Assembly: GCA_016935555.1 (NCBI GenBank)
Contig: JAFGQR010000065.1
Coordinates: 1 to 49,738 of the forward strand
Reading direction: 5' to 3'
Length of the DNA: 49,738 nt
Origin: Verrucomicrobiota bacterium
Lineage (GTDB): Bacteria > Verrucomicrobiota > Verrucomicrobiia > Limisphaerales > JAFGQR01
The notes under the pieces were generated by a model. The model saw only the letters and a list, made by a program, of their open reading frames with translations, searched no databases and was not told the DNA's origin. The position numbers were made by a program, and so were the translations under genes. This document shows, one piece after another, positions 34,110 through 43,488 of the stretch; positions within the stretch are counted from its first letter, which is position 1, and every line of letters starts with the position of its first letter.

Positions 34110-35285
34110 TCAGCGGCCCAGCGCACGGACGAACCGGTCCATGCGGGCGAGGCCCTTTTCAAGGTTGTCCATGCTGGTGGCGTAGCTGATCCGGACGTAG
34201 TCGTCCGCGCCGAACGCGATGCCGGGCACGGCGGCCACCTTCTCGGCCTCGAGCAGCCGGGCGCAGAACTCGGTGGACTTGAGGCCGGTCTGGCTGATGT
34301 TGGGGAAGAGGTAGAACGCGCCCCGGGGGGTGCAGCACGTGATGCCCGGGATGCGACTGAGCTGCTGGTGGGCGTAGCGGCGGCGGCGGTCGAACTCGGC
34401 GACCCACGTTTTGAGGTGGTCTTGCGGCCCGGTCAGGGCGGCGAGGGCGCCTTTTTGGGCGAAGCTGGTGGGATTGCTGGTGCTATGGCTTTGGATGGCG
34501 TCGATGGCTTTGGCGATCGGCTCGGGGGCGGCGAGGAACCCCAGCCGCCAGCCGGTCATGCTCCATGCCTTCGCGAAGCCGTGGACGATGATCGTGTGCG
34601 CCTGGTGCACCGGCGAGGCGGTGGCGACGCTTTTGGCGATGGCGCCGTCGTAGAGCAGGTGTTCGTAAATCTCGTCGCTCATGATCAGCACTCCCCGCTC
34701 GACGCACACGTCTCCGAGCGCCTTGACTTCGTCGGGGCTGTAGACCGACCCGGTAGGGTTGTTGGGCGAGTTGAGAATGAAAAGCCGTGTCCGGGAGGTG
34801 ATCGCGGCGCGCAGTTGGTCGGGGGTGACCTTGAACTCGCTGCGGTCGGAGGTTTCCATCACGACGGGGGTGGCGCCGGCCAGCTTCACCATTTCGGGAT
34901 AACTCAGCCAATAGGGCGCGGGGATCAGGACCTCGTCGCCGTCCTGGCACGTGGCCAGGACCGTGTTATAGCAGGAATGCTTGCCGCCGCACGACACAAT
35001 GACCTGGCGCGGCGTGTAGTCCAGCCCGTTCTCGCGACGGAACTTGTCCGCAATCGCCTGCCGCAGCTCCGGGATGCCGCTGCTCGGCGTGTATTTGGTG
35101 AATCCCGCCGCCAGGGCTTTCGCGGCAGCCTCCGTGATGTGTGCCGGCGTCTCGAAATCGGGCTCCCCGGCCCCAAAACCGACCACGTCCAGCCCTTCCG
35201 CCCTCATCTGTTTGGCTTTCGAATCGATGGCCAGAGTCAGGGAGGGGCTGAGGGAGGCGGCGCGCTGGGACACCCGGTAATTCAT
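34110..35285 (-). CDS. class I aminotransferase (aspartate/prephenate type)
   Basis: This 391-residue PLP enzyme of subfamily I-gamma has SLTLAIDSKAKQMRAEG near the N-terminus, GAGEPDFETP, NSPNNPTGSVY and SDEIYEHLLYDG. The PLP-binding lysine lies in HGFAKAWSMTGWRLG. This subgroup includes aspartate and prephenate aminotransferases. The link to aroB makes a role in aromatic amino acid synthesis plausible, but specificity cannot be read from sequence. The ATG at 35285 gives MNYRVSQRAASLSPS, the family start; the longer frame has no homology. Confidence 0.93.
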   Translation of the reverse strand: MNYRVSQRAASLSPSLTLAIDSKAKQMRAEGLDVVGFGAGEPDFETPAHITEAAAKALAAGFTKYTPSSGIPELRQAIADKFRRENGLDYTPRQVIVSCGGKHSCYNTVLATCQDGDEVLIPAPYWLSYPEMVKLAGATPVVMETSDRSEFKVTPDQLRAAITSRTRLFILNSPNNPTGSVYSPDEVKALGDVCVERGVLIMSDEIYEHLLYDGAIAKSVATASPVHQAHTIIVHGFAKAWSMTGWRLGFLAAPEPIAKAIDAIQSHSTSNPTSFAQKGALAALTGPQDHLKTWVAEFDRRRRYAHQQLSRIPGITCCTPRGAFYLFPNISQTGLKSTEFCARLLEAEKVAAVPGIAFGADDYVRISYATSMDNLEKGLARMDRFVRALGR

Positions 35286-35653
35286 ATGCACGCCAGGAAT
35301 AACCGGCTCCCACCGCCGGCGCAAGCGGGAATTGGGCCGCCCTGCGGAGCGGCGGCGCATCCGGCGGTTGCGGGTGGCGAGCGCGGTTCCGAAGCCGCGC
35401 GGGCGCGTCAAGCCAAGTCGCCACAGCGACGAACGACGGCAGCCGTGGGTGGCATCGGCCATGCCGGATGCCCCCCACGGAACAGGCACCCCAACGGCAC
35501 GGCGCCGCGTCGCCGACGCCTGAGACGCCGAAGTTGATGGATTTTTTTGCTCCCGCCGGGCCGGAGTTCATGGTACCTTGGGACGTCTCGCAGGGACGGG
35601 GCGGCCGGTTTGGCTGCCGACGGCGGGATGGACCGACGGGAATGGACTGACGC
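35286..35653. other. 368-bp divergent gap between aminotransferase and DUF883 gene
   Basis: No gene is supported here. A locally AT-richer patch near 35535-35580 (GGATTTTTTTGC) with a loose TTGCTC-N18-TGGTAC arrangement might be the promoter of the DUF883 gene. No hairpin or repeat stands out. Confidence 0.5.
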
Positions 35654-35995
35654 ATGGAAACACATTTTGCCAACCTGGAGCAGGCGCACCGCAGCATCGC
35701 CCGGGAACGCGTGCTGGCGGATCTGCGGGCGCTGGCGCACGATTCGGAGAGTTTGTTGAAAGCCACGGCCAGCGACATGGGCGACAAGGCCCAGGAAGCG
35801 CGCTCGCGTCTGGCGGCGGCGCTGGACCGCGCGCGGGCCACGTGCGACGAGTTGCAGACGCAGACCGTGGCGACGGCGAAGGCGGCGGCGGTGCGAACGG
35901 ACCGGGTGATCCGGCGCTATTCGTATGCGTCGGTGGGGGTGGCGTTCGGGGTCGGGCTGCTGCTGGGGTTGGTGCTGGGCCGGGGCCGTTCGTAA
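35654..35995 (+). CDS. DUF883 (ElaB/YqjD-like) membrane-anchored protein
   Basis: This 113-residue protein has a long helical, Ala/Arg/Glu-rich region (1-85, probably coiled coil). A single C-terminal membrane segment (YASVGVAFGVGLLLGLVLG) and a short basic end follow. This is the ElaB/YqjD/YgaM layout. In E. coli these proteins bind ribosomes at the inner membrane in stationary phase; here that role is an inference. It stands alone, tail to tail with rpoN. Confidence 0.85.
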   Translation: METHFANLEQAHRSIARERVLADLRALAHDSESLLKATASDMGDKAQEARSRLAAALDRARATCDELQTQTVATAKAAAVRTDRVIRRYSYASVGVAFGVGLLLGLVLGRGRS

Positions 35996-36056
35996 CCCCG
36001 GGGCCTGCCGATTCCGGACGGGGGGGGACGATCCGGGTGGGGGGCGATCCCCTGGG

Positions 36057-37556
36057 TCAGTAAACCTTGCGGAGGTTGGACGGGAGGATGTTCAGTTCGG
36101 ACCGGTATTTGGCGACGGTGCGGCGGGCGATGACGATCCCTTTGTCGCCAAGCATGCGGACGACTTCCTGGTCCGAGAGCGGCTTGGTGGTGTTCTCGTT
36201 GCGGAACATCTCGGCGATCATGTCCTTGACGCTGGTGTTGGACATGTCGGAGCCGGTGGAGGTTTGAATCCCCGAGGTGAAAAAATACTTCATCTCGAAA
36301 ATGCCCTGCGGGGTTTGCATGTATTTGCCGGAAACGGCCCGGCTGACGGTGGTTTCGTGGACGCCGACGACTTCGGCGACTTGGACCATGGTGAGGGGTT
36401 TGAGGAAGGCCACGCCTTTTTCCATGAACTCCCGCTGCCGCTTCACGATTTCCCAGGCGATGTTCAGGATGGTCTGCTGCCGCTGCTGGAGGCTCTTGAT
36501 GAGGAACTTCCCGGCCCGGATTTTTTCGCGGATGTAGTCGCGCACCTCCGGGGAGCTGTCCGGCTGGGCCATGATATCCTTGTAGGTGTTGCTGATGCGC
36601 AGGTGGGGCACCTGGTCGTTGTTGGTGGACACGGCGAATTCGCCGTCGACCCTGGTGACGAACACCTCCGGGAGGACGTATTGGTCGTTGTCGGGCAGAA
36701 ACGACCTTCCCGGACGCGGTTCGAGTTGGGCGATGCGCTTGAGGGCGTCCTGCACGTCGTCGAGGCTGCGGCCGGTGCCGCGGCCGATTTCCGGAATGCG
36801 CCGTTTGCCGAGGGCCTCCATGTGATCTCTGACGATCTGGTATTCGAGGGTATGGGCGTGGCCGATGCGTTCGAGTTGCAGCAAGAGACACTCCCGCAGG
36901 TCCCGGGCGCCGACCCCGGGCGGGTGGAAGGTCTGGATGACTTGGAGGACGGCCTGGATCTGGTCCGGCGCGATGTTGGTGGAGAAGGACAGTTCCTCGA
37001 TGCTCGCCTTGAGATACCCGTAGTCGTCGATGTTGCCGATGATCATCTCGGCCACGGGCCATTGGGCCTCGGTGAGGTCCGAGAGCCGCGCCTGTTCAAT
37101 CAGGTTTTCCTGAAGCGACGTGCCGGTGACGAGAGAATCGAACATGAACTGGCGCTTCTCCTCCTCCTCCTCGGACTGGCGCAACGGGATGTTGGTCTGG
37201 GCAAAATGGTCGCGCCATTCCTGATCCATCTGGGTGAGCCGGTCGAACTCGGCCTGGAAATCGTCGACGGGTTCCGAGCTGGGCTTTTCGGTGGCCGGAT
37301 CGAAGCTCACATCGGGCGGGGGCTCGGCGGGGTCGGCGGCGGCTGCGGCGTTGTCGCCCTCCGCCTTGCTTTTGGCGGTCAGCTCGGTGTCCTCGACGAG
37401 GACTTCCTCCAGCACGGGGTTCTGCTGGAGTTCCTGTTCGACGAGCGCCTTCAGTTCGAGGGTGGGCGCCTGCAGCAGTGCGAGCGACTGCTGCAATTGT
37501 GGCGCGAGCACCTGCTGCAGCGACATCTGTTGTTTAAGATACAGGCCCTGTGCCAT
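36057..37556 (-). CDS. rpoN: RNA polymerase sigma-54 factor
   Basis: This alternative sigma factor recognises -24/-12 promoters and needs an AAA+ activator. The 499-residue product has the Gln/Leu-rich region I (LYLKQQMSLQQVLAPQL). An acidic region II around residues 65-110 includes an EEEEEK run. The core-binding and helix-turn-helix parts follow (TMVQVAEVVGVHETTVSRAV). The RpoN box ARRTVAKYR is at 477-485. The ATG at 37556 gives MAQGLYLKQ. No activator or hpf gene is adjacent, unlike the usual enterobacterial context. Confidence 0.97.
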   Translation of the reverse strand: MAQGLYLKQQMSLQQVLAPQLQQSLALLQAPTLELKALVEQELQQNPVLEEVLVEDTELTAKSKAEGDNAAAAADPAEPPPDVSFDPATEKPSSEPVDDFQAEFDRLTQMDQEWRDHFAQTNIPLRQSEEEEEKRQFMFDSLVTGTSLQENLIEQARLSDLTEAQWPVAEMIIGNIDDYGYLKASIEELSFSTNIAPDQIQAVLQVIQTFHPPGVGARDLRECLLLQLERIGHAHTLEYQIVRDHMEALGKRRIPEIGRGTGRSLDDVQDALKRIAQLEPRPGRSFLPDNDQYVLPEVFVTRVDGEFAVSTNNDQVPHLRISNTYKDIMAQPDSSPEVRDYIREKIRAGKFLIKSLQQRQQTILNIAWEIVKRQREFMEKGVAFLKPLTMVQVAEVVGVHETTVSRAVSGKYMQTPQGIFEMKYFFTSGIQTSTGSDMSNTSVKDMIAEMFRNENTTKPLSDQEVVRMLGDKGIVIARRTVAKYRSELNILPSNLRKVY

Positions 37557-37758
37557 GGGGGGAGTAAGCGCAACTCGGGCGGAATATTCAAGATCTTTTC
37601 GGCACGCTCGTTGCTCATACCATGAATCATGCCAGCGCGGAGGGCCCCGGAGATTATTCGGGCCATGGTTCAACAGGGGTCCGGCGGGCCTTCCGGTCAA
37701 GGCATCCCCGGGCCCGCATCATTCATGGGGCCATCGGGTGCCACGGTGCAGCGGCGCG

Positions 37759-40083
37759 TCAGCGCTCCCGGACCGTGAGACGGAGCCGGCCCGGGCCGGG
37801 ATGCTCGAAGGGGCCGGGGGTGGGGCGGGTTTGGCTGCGGGGTTTGCCGAAGTAATCGGTGTCCACCTTGAGGGGGGAGCCATCGGGGTTTTCGTAGGGC
37901 AGCCCGGGGGTGGCGGCGTGGCCGAGGAGGGCGGTGGTGACGAAGGCGGTCGGTGCCTGCGCCCATGGGGGAGGGGGGCTGAGGTGGAGGACGAGGCGGC
38001 CGTTTTCGGGCACCAGGGCGAGCTGGAGATCGGCGGCGGCAACGACGGTGGGGGCGGTTTCGCGCGCATACGGCTCGGCGCCGTGGCAGTAGACATTGCC
38101 GGCGGTATGGAGAGGCAGCTCGCGGCCGTCGTAGCCCCAGAGCCCATAACTGCTGATCCAGCGCACGGCTTTCAGGTCGCCCTTGCGCGCGGGGCTCCAC
38201 GGTGCGCCATCGCCCACGAAGATGTTGTTGTAGAAACGGTTGTCTCCGCCCCGGGTGCGAATGAGTCCGGCGACGGTGGTGCTGTGGGGGGGGTGGTAGG
38301 GGGTGTTGCGGGACGGTTCCGGCCGGTTGGTGAGTTTGCCTGCGAAGAGGTTATGGGCGTAGGCACCGCCTTCGGACATGTCGAGGAGGCTGGTGGCGGA
38401 GAGGAACAGGTTGTTGTCGACGACGAAGGGGCCGTGGTTCACCTCGACGAAGAGGTCTTCGGTGGTGTTGTCGTGGAACAGGTTGGCCGAGACCCGCGTG
38501 CCCTGGGTCATCCAGTCCAGCCAGAGCCCGCGGCAGGCATGGTGGATGTGGTTGCTGCGGATGAGGGTGTCGATGGCCGCGTGGAACTTGATGCCGGCCA
38601 TTTCCGCGCCGGTGAACAGGCGGCGGACGTGGATGTGGTGGATGGTGTTGCCGGTGACGGTGCTGAAGGCGGCGCCGAGGCTGCCGACCACGCCCGCCTG
38701 TTCGCAGTGGGCGATGGTGTTGTTGCGCACGATGTGGTGGCCGATGGTGGCCCGGGTCCAGGGAATCGCGTGGGCGTGGGCGCGCTCGATGGTTTTGACG
38801 TATCCTTCGGCGGTGTCGGCGGAGGTGTTGTCATGGGCGTCGCCGTGTTTGCCCAGGGCGATGCCGGAGCAGATCGAGTGGCTGATCACGTTGTCCTCGA
38901 TGATCCAACCCTTGCTCCAGTGCGTGCCGATCAACCCCACCTGCTCCGCCGTCGGCGGCGCCCACGGGGTCGCCGCCTGCCGCATCGCAAAGCCGCGCAC
39001 GGTGATGAAGTTCCGGCCCGGCCGGTCCGGATAGAACACCGTGCGCCGCACGTTGATTTCGACCTGTTCCCGGTTCGGATCCGCGCCCGGGAACTGGGCC
39101 CAGAGGGTCGTGTTCGATCCGTCGACCCGGGCGAACCACAAGGGTGCGCTGAGCGCGTTCGTCTTGGGCTGGAGGAACACCAGGCACAACACCCGGGTGC
39201 CGCCCACCGGCCGGATGGGAGCCGTGAAGGACGCCCACGCCTGCCAGTCGCCCGTGTTCCGCACCGCGCAGGAGCCCAGCCGCTCGCCCTCGGGCGTGTC
39301 GAGGCGGATCTCGATGACACCGCCTTCCGAGGCCGACGCCGCGCGAAACTCGATCTGTTCGGTGCGCGATCCGAAGTCGACGGCGTCATAGCGGACCCAG
39401 TGGCCGTGTTCGATGAAGCCGAGGCATTCGCCGCCTTCGACGCAGGGAGCGTTTTGAGTGCCCTTTCTGGCCGCGACCCGGGTGGCCGGAATCCGGCCTG
39501 CGTCGGCGGCGTCGCGGACCGGCCGCAGCCAGGCCACATTCAGAAGATACTGCGGCCCGCTCCGGGCCAGCCACGCCGGACGGGTTCCCGGCGGCAGCAT
39601 CACGTCGTCGAGCGCCGCCGCTTCGATCAGCCAGTCCCCGTTCAGGTAGACCGCGCCGGTGTGGTGCTCCCGCCCCCGCCCATTGAACCAATCGCCCCGA
39701 ATCCGGTCCCGGTACGGATTGAACTCGCCGAAGAAGGCATTCGGCAGCGTGACTGTCCAAACCGCGTCCCGGACCCTCGACCAGCCGGTGACGATTTCCG
39801 AGCCCTTGATCTCCACGGGCTCACCCGGCGCCGCCCGGTAGACGATGCGTTTCGCGTTCGACTCGCCGCCCCGGGGCGGGTTGACGCGTTCGCGGTAGGT
39901 GCCTTGATGCACCGTGATCACGTCGCCCGGCCAGGCCGCCCGCGCGGCCGCGCTGAGGGTCCGGAAGGGGTGCGAGGCGGTGCCGTCATGACGGTCGTTT
40001 CCCGTGACCGAGACATGAAACTCGGCGGCGGCGGCGAACTGGCCGGCCAACGCGAGCAGGAGCATTGAGGATGTGAGGTGCAT
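37759..40083 (-). CDS. secreted right-handed beta-helix protein with CBM6-like domain
   Basis: This 774-residue protein has a signal peptide (MHLTSSMLLLALAGQFAAAA). The start is DUF1565-like (FHVSVTGNDRHDGTASHPFRTL). A carbohydrate-binding module 6-like stretch follows (about 215-310, with GFIEHGHWVRYDAVDFG). A parallel beta-helix region (about 400-640) repeats N-N-x-I/F turns such as NTIHHIH and NHIHHACRG. The fold is typical of polysaccharide lyases and glycosidases acting on acidic or plant or algal polysaccharides. The catalytic class is not clear. The leader is C-rich with no Shine-Dalgarno. The GH78-like gene lies just upstream, 35 bases away. Confidence 0.82.
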   Translation of the reverse strand: MHLTSSMLLLALAGQFAAAAEFHVSVTGNDRHDGTASHPFRTLSAAARAAWPGDVITVHQGTYRERVNPPRGGESNAKRIVYRAAPGEPVEIKGSEIVTGWSRVRDAVWTVTLPNAFFGEFNPYRDRIRGDWFNGRGREHHTGAVYLNGDWLIEAAALDDVMLPPGTRPAWLARSGPQYLLNVAWLRPVRDAADAGRIPATRVAARKGTQNAPCVEGGECLGFIEHGHWVRYDAVDFGSRTEQIEFRAASASEGGVIEIRLDTPEGERLGSCAVRNTGDWQAWASFTAPIRPVGGTRVLCLVFLQPKTNALSAPLWFARVDGSNTTLWAQFPGADPNREQVEINVRRTVFYPDRPGRNFITVRGFAMRQAATPWAPPTAEQVGLIGTHWSKGWIIEDNVISHSICSGIALGKHGDAHDNTSADTAEGYVKTIERAHAHAIPWTRATIGHHIVRNNTIAHCEQAGVVGSLGAAFSTVTGNTIHHIHVRRLFTGAEMAGIKFHAAIDTLIRSNHIHHACRGLWLDWMTQGTRVSANLFHDNTTEDLFVEVNHGPFVVDNNLFLSATSLLDMSEGGAYAHNLFAGKLTNRPEPSRNTPYHPPHSTTVAGLIRTRGGDNRFYNNIFVGDGAPWSPARKGDLKAVRWISSYGLWGYDGRELPLHTAGNVYCHGAEPYARETAPTVVAAADLQLALVPENGRLVLHLSPPPPWAQAPTAFVTTALLGHAATPGLPYENPDGSPLKVDTDYFGKPRSQTRPTPGPFEHPGPGRLRLTVRER

Positions 40084-40118
40084 GGTGGGGGGGGTGGGTT
40101 GGGGTGGGCGCGTGGAGG

Positions 40119-41873
40119 TCAGGGTCGTGAGGGGGACTCGACTTGGATTCCGGGCGGCGCCTCGAGGGTCGAGGCAACGGTGCCGTCGGCACGGCGTTCG
40201 TGGCGGACGCGGATGGGGCCGCGTGGGGTGGGGTAGGCGCCTTCGGCCCATTGGAGGTCGCCCAGTTGGGGGGCGACGCGGACGCGCCGGCAGCCGGGCT
40301 CGACGGGTTTGACGCCGAGGACGTGCTGGCTGAGCCAGGCGGTGGGGCCGCTGGCCCATCCGTGGCAGAGGCTGTGCCGGAAGCCCGCGTAACAATAAGC
40401 GCCGAAGTCGCCGTGGATGTCCTTTTTGCCGGGCGGCACCGGCTCGTCGATGCGGGCGGCGTTGGGGGTCCAGTCGAGGTTGAAATCCTCCCAGAAGGTG
40501 GTGGCTCCCAGGTCGAGCATTGCGCCCCAGTAGGTGCGGATGAACTCCAGCGCGGTGTGAGCGTCGCCGGAGGCTGCGAGCGCCTGCAGCACGTAGAACC
40601 CGTAGAAGGTCGAGAGGCCCCGCGGGCCGCCCGCCTTGAGCACCGTGTCGGCGGTTTCCTTCGCGTCGCGCATGCCGGCAAGCGCCAGGAGCGCCGCGCC
40701 GGACTTGGAGCCGTTGACGCCGGGCACGACCCGGCGGCCGCGCGCGGCGGCGTCGGCGCAGCGCTGGGCGGAGGGGGTGTCGCCGAGGGTGGTCAGGAGG
40801 CGGGCACCGCTTTCGAGGGTCATGACGAGGAGGGCCTGGAGGCCGGCGGTGACGCCCTGGGGGTTGGGGGAACTGGGCCAGTCGAGGAACCGCATGCCGT
40901 CGATGCGCTCCTTGCCGTCGGGGCCGATGAGGGAGGCGAGGCGTTTGAGGAGGGCGGTGAGGTAGGGTTGTTGCGCCTCCAGGTAGGGGCGGCTGCCGTG
41001 GTGCAGCCAGAGGTCCTCATGGATCAGCACCCACCACATCGAGTAGCTTGAGATCCCGTTCATCCATTCGGTCACGGGGGTCGCGTCGCGCGTCAGGTCC
41101 AGCGAACGCGGCACCACCTCGTTGAAGCCGAACACGGCGTGGAGGGTGCTGACTTCGGGATGCATGTCGCCCAGCCACACCAGCCGGTCTCGCTTGATGC
41201 CGTCCCAGAGGTATTCCTGCATGTTGAGGTGGACGGTGTAGGCGCCGACCTGCCAGATGCGATTCAGGCGCGCGTCGCTGCACGTGAACGATCCGACGTA
41301 AGGCACGTCGCGGATCTGGAGCGCCGCCCGCACGCAGCTCAGTTCCACGGGCAGCGCCAGGTCCGCGTTGTCGAGCCGGACGAACCGGAAGCCACTCGGC
41401 CCGACGCATTTCTTGCCCAGCCACGGCAGCGCCACGACCTGGTCCCGGACCGCGTGGTCGTTCTGCGCGTTGCGCGGCCCGCCCAGCTCCGCCATGGCTT
41501 CGGACACCGACTCGCCAAAGCGGACGCGGACGTGGCGGAGTCTGGCCTGGTTGGGGGTCATTGGGGTGATGAGTTCGAGGCAGCCGTTGAGTTCCCGTCC
41601 AAAATCCAGCAGCAGCGCGGCGCTGGCATTGGATGTGGCGGTCAGGACGCACGGCGGCATGGGCTCCTTGAGAAGGGCCTGCCCGGCGCGGGGCTCAAGC
41701 AGCGTGCCGGCGTTCCGCACGCCCCCGGCGCTCTGCCACACGACGCGGGTGGGCGCGACGAGGAAGGTCGAGATCGGGGATCGTTCGGCGCGTTCGAGTC
41801 CGGGAGGGGCGGCGGCGCCGGCGTTGACCGCCGCCGCCAGGGTGAGCACGGTCAGGGCGATTGTGGGCTGCAT
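40119..41873 (-). CDS. secreted GH78-like alpha-L-rhamnosidase
   Basis: This 584-residue protein has a signal peptide (MQPTIALTVLTLAAAVNAGA). Sandwich domains come first, then an (alpha/alpha)6 barrel. WDGIKRDRLVWLGDMHPE corresponds to the GH78 catalytic region with its acidic residues. HGWASGPTAWLSQHVLGV and the C-terminal RVRVAPQLGDLQWAEGAYPTPRGPI are typical of the family end domain. It should release rhamnose from polysaccharides or glycosides outside the cytoplasm. It lies between the ThuA-like and beta-helix genes. Confidence 0.85.
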   Translation of the reverse strand: MQPTIALTVLTLAAAVNAGAAAPPGLERAERSPISTFLVAPTRVVWQSAGGVRNAGTLLEPRAGQALLKEPMPPCVLTATSNASAALLLDFGRELNGCLELITPMTPNQARLRHVRVRFGESVSEAMAELGGPRNAQNDHAVRDQVVALPWLGKKCVGPSGFRFVRLDNADLALPVELSCVRAALQIRDVPYVGSFTCSDARLNRIWQVGAYTVHLNMQEYLWDGIKRDRLVWLGDMHPEVSTLHAVFGFNEVVPRSLDLTRDATPVTEWMNGISSYSMWWVLIHEDLWLHHGSRPYLEAQQPYLTALLKRLASLIGPDGKERIDGMRFLDWPSSPNPQGVTAGLQALLVMTLESGARLLTTLGDTPSAQRCADAAARGRRVVPGVNGSKSGAALLALAGMRDAKETADTVLKAGGPRGLSTFYGFYVLQALAASGDAHTALEFIRTYWGAMLDLGATTFWEDFNLDWTPNAARIDEPVPPGKKDIHGDFGAYCYAGFRHSLCHGWASGPTAWLSQHVLGVKPVEPGCRRVRVAPQLGDLQWAEGAYPTPRGPIRVRHERRADGTVASTLEAPPGIQVESPSRP

Positions 41874-41944
41874 GCCCGGGGATTTAAAGGGCTTTGCGGC
41901 CCCGCGACAATCACGGATTCGCGATTCGCCCCGGCGCGGAGGAT

Positions 41945-42898
41945 CTACGGTTTGGGCTCGTCTTTCGGCTGGATTTCGCGGTAACCGGGCGTGGCGGTGT
42001 CGAGGTTGGCGGGAATGGCGGCATCGACATTGCCCGCCGCCCAGCCGATGCCTCCCAGGAGCAGGTTTTGGAACAGCGGGTTGGTCCACACATCCTCACG
42101 GTGGCCCAGGCCCGTGTAGAACACCCGGCCCTGACCGTGCCGGCGCGCCCAAGTGCAGGGAAACGAGGCCCGCCGGTAATCGATGCCCTTCATGCCCTTC
42201 GTCTCGAGCGCGTGGATCACGTGCAGGTCGGGCGCGAAATCCTTGAACGTATACCACTCGTCCCTAAGCTCAAACTTGTCGGCGAGCCCCTCGCACCCGG
42301 GAAAAGCCGGGTCCACGACGCGGGCGGTGGCGATCTGCTGGGGGCCGTGCCGGATGAACTCCCCGCCGAGCATGGCGATGTACGGGTCCACCCGCTCCCC
42401 AAACGCCACAAACCGGTGGTCCGGCTCTGGATGGAAACTGTCGTTGGCCGCATGCAGCCCGACGAACCCCTTCCCCTGCCGGACGGCCTCGAGCAGTGCG
42501 GCTTTTCCCCGGGGCGTCATCGCCGGGGTCTTGTCCGTGCCAGTCGTGAGCAGGTTGCCGCTGGTGTAGAACACAAGCACGTCATACTTCGCAAGCTGAT
42601 CCGGCGTAAACACGCCGCCGTCCTTGGTGCAGGTGACGTCGAACCCGTGCCGCTGCCCGAGTTCGGTCAGAATCCGCTCGCTGTGGCTGAGTTGGCCGGC
42701 GGCGGGCCGCTTGACCACGCTGTGCTCGAAGCCGGCCGACTTGGTGAAATACAACACGCGCCTGCCCTTGGCCTGGGCCCATCCGCCCGGCGCGGGGACG
42801 GAGTCCGGGGCGGCATGGAGGGACGCGGCAACCAAGCCGCCGCAGAGCGCCACGGCGGCCAGGGTCCGGAGAATGGCTGGGTTGGAGTTCATAGACAT
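41945..42898 (-). CDS. secreted ThuA-like domain protein
   Basis: This 317-residue protein has a signal peptide (RTLAAVALCGGLVAASLHA). A ThuA-like fold, related to class I glutamine amidotransferases, follows: VLYFTKSAGFEHS, KYDVLVFYTSGN, KGFVGLHAANDSFH, RRHGQGRVFYTGLGHREDVW. The family name comes from trehalose utilisation, but its biochemical role is unsettled. In Verrucomicrobiota and Planctomycetota such proteins often accompany sugar oxidoreductases and glycosidases, as here. It is the first gene of the carbohydrate set. Two start ATGs (42898, 42892) are possible. Confidence 0.9.
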   Translation of the reverse strand: MSMNSNPAILRTLAAVALCGGLVAASLHAAPDSVPAPGGWAQAKGRRVLYFTKSAGFEHSVVKRPAAGQLSHSERILTELGQRHGFDVTCTKDGGVFTPDQLAKYDVLVFYTSGNLLTTGTDKTPAMTPRGKAALLEAVRQGKGFVGLHAANDSFHPEPDHRFVAFGERVDPYIAMLGGEFIRHGPQQIATARVVDPAFPGCEGLADKFELRDEWYTFKDFAPDLHVIHALETKGMKGIDYRRASFPCTWARRHGQGRVFYTGLGHREDVWTNPLFQNLLLGGIGWAAGNVDAAIPANLDTATPGYREIQPKDEPKP

Positions 42899-43093
42899 GC
42901 AGGCGTCAACGCCGCCGATTCGACGCTTGTTCCCGGTCGGAATTCAAGAATTCTTGCGAACCGGTCCCGCCCCCGCCGCGTGCCGCGACTGCGTGCAAGC
43001 TCCCACCATCGCAGGTTCGTGTCGCGCATCCCACCCGCCGGCCTGCGTTTCGAAACTCATGGCCGCCGGAAAAGGTCTGGGGCGGCGCTCGCT

Positions 43094-43164
43094 AGAATCC
43101 TTGAGTTTTCACATGCTTTGTCAACAGATCAAGTTTTGCCGGAAATGGAAAACTCAAGGATTCT
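43094..43164. repeat. 17-bp perfect inverted repeat
   Basis: AGAATCCTTGAGTTTTC (43094-43110) and its exact complement (43148-43164) are 37 bases apart. The stretch is AT-richer than the genome. It could be the ends of a tiny mobile element, a large operator or an RNA stem. Confidence 0.85.
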
Positions 43165-43167
43165 GTG

Positions 43168-43184
43168 CCGCCGCTGCGCGGCGG
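43168..43184. repeat. CCGCCGC-TGC-GCGGCGG hairpin
   Basis: Two 7-base arms with a 3-base loop start four bases after the 17-bp inverted repeat. There is no T-run. Confidence 0.6.
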
Positions 43185-43203
43185 GTTCCATGCCATCTTC
43201 GGG

Positions 43204-43226
43204 ACAAAACCGCGCAGCGGTTTTGT
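43204..43226. repeat. ACAAAACCGC-GCA-GCGGTTTTGT hairpin
   Basis: Two perfect 10-base arms have a GCA loop. The A-run on one side and T-run on the other allow it to act as a weak bidirectional terminator. It is the third stem of the group. Confidence 0.75.
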
Positions 43227-43437
43227 GGAGCGAGCCGCACGTGGGTCAATGGCCCCTTGAATGAACACCCCCGGCCTGCAACCCTCCGAGCGCCTCGAAC
43301 AGTCTGAGCCTGCGGCTCGCTAGAATAACGGCGCAGGATTTGCGTCCAATGCCACGGCCCTGGTGGATGCGCGCCGCGGCTGCGGTGTGTCCCCGGTGTC
43401 GTTGGCGGTGAGCCGCCGATGCGTGGACGAGCAAGAC

Positions 43438-43472
43438 AACCTGAACCTGAACCTGAATTCGAACCTGAATTC
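43438..43472. repeat. degenerate CTGAAC hexamer repeat
   Basis: AACCTGAACCTGAACCTGAAT is followed by TCGAACCTGAATTCC, about six hexamer units. It ends 16 bases before the Gfo/Idh start. If read in frame it would encode Leu-Asn repeats, but I place the start after it. Confidence 0.7.
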
Positions 43473-43488
43473 CAGCCCAAACCCGGAC

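Larger units (their letters stand above)
42899..43488. other. 590-bp divergent gap with several inverted repeats
   Basis: No gene is supported in this region between divergent ThuA-like and Gfo/Idh genes. It contains a 12-base palindrome CAAGAATTCTTG (42945-42956), a 17-base inverted repeat, two GC-rich hairpins and a hexamer run, listed separately. The 12-mer GCTCGCTAGAAT occurs at both 43087 and 43316, bracketing the hairpin group. Confidence 0.6.

Noticed and set aside
32022..35537. Plus-strand open frame of about 1,170 codons across the aroB and aminotransferase genes
   Set aside because: It is the antisense shadow of aroB, the aminotransferase and the hypothetical gene, has no recognisable domain, and would run through the porin terminator.
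43438..43472. CRISPR-like repeat
   Set aside because: The units are contiguous hexamers with no spacers, and there are no cas genes in the window.
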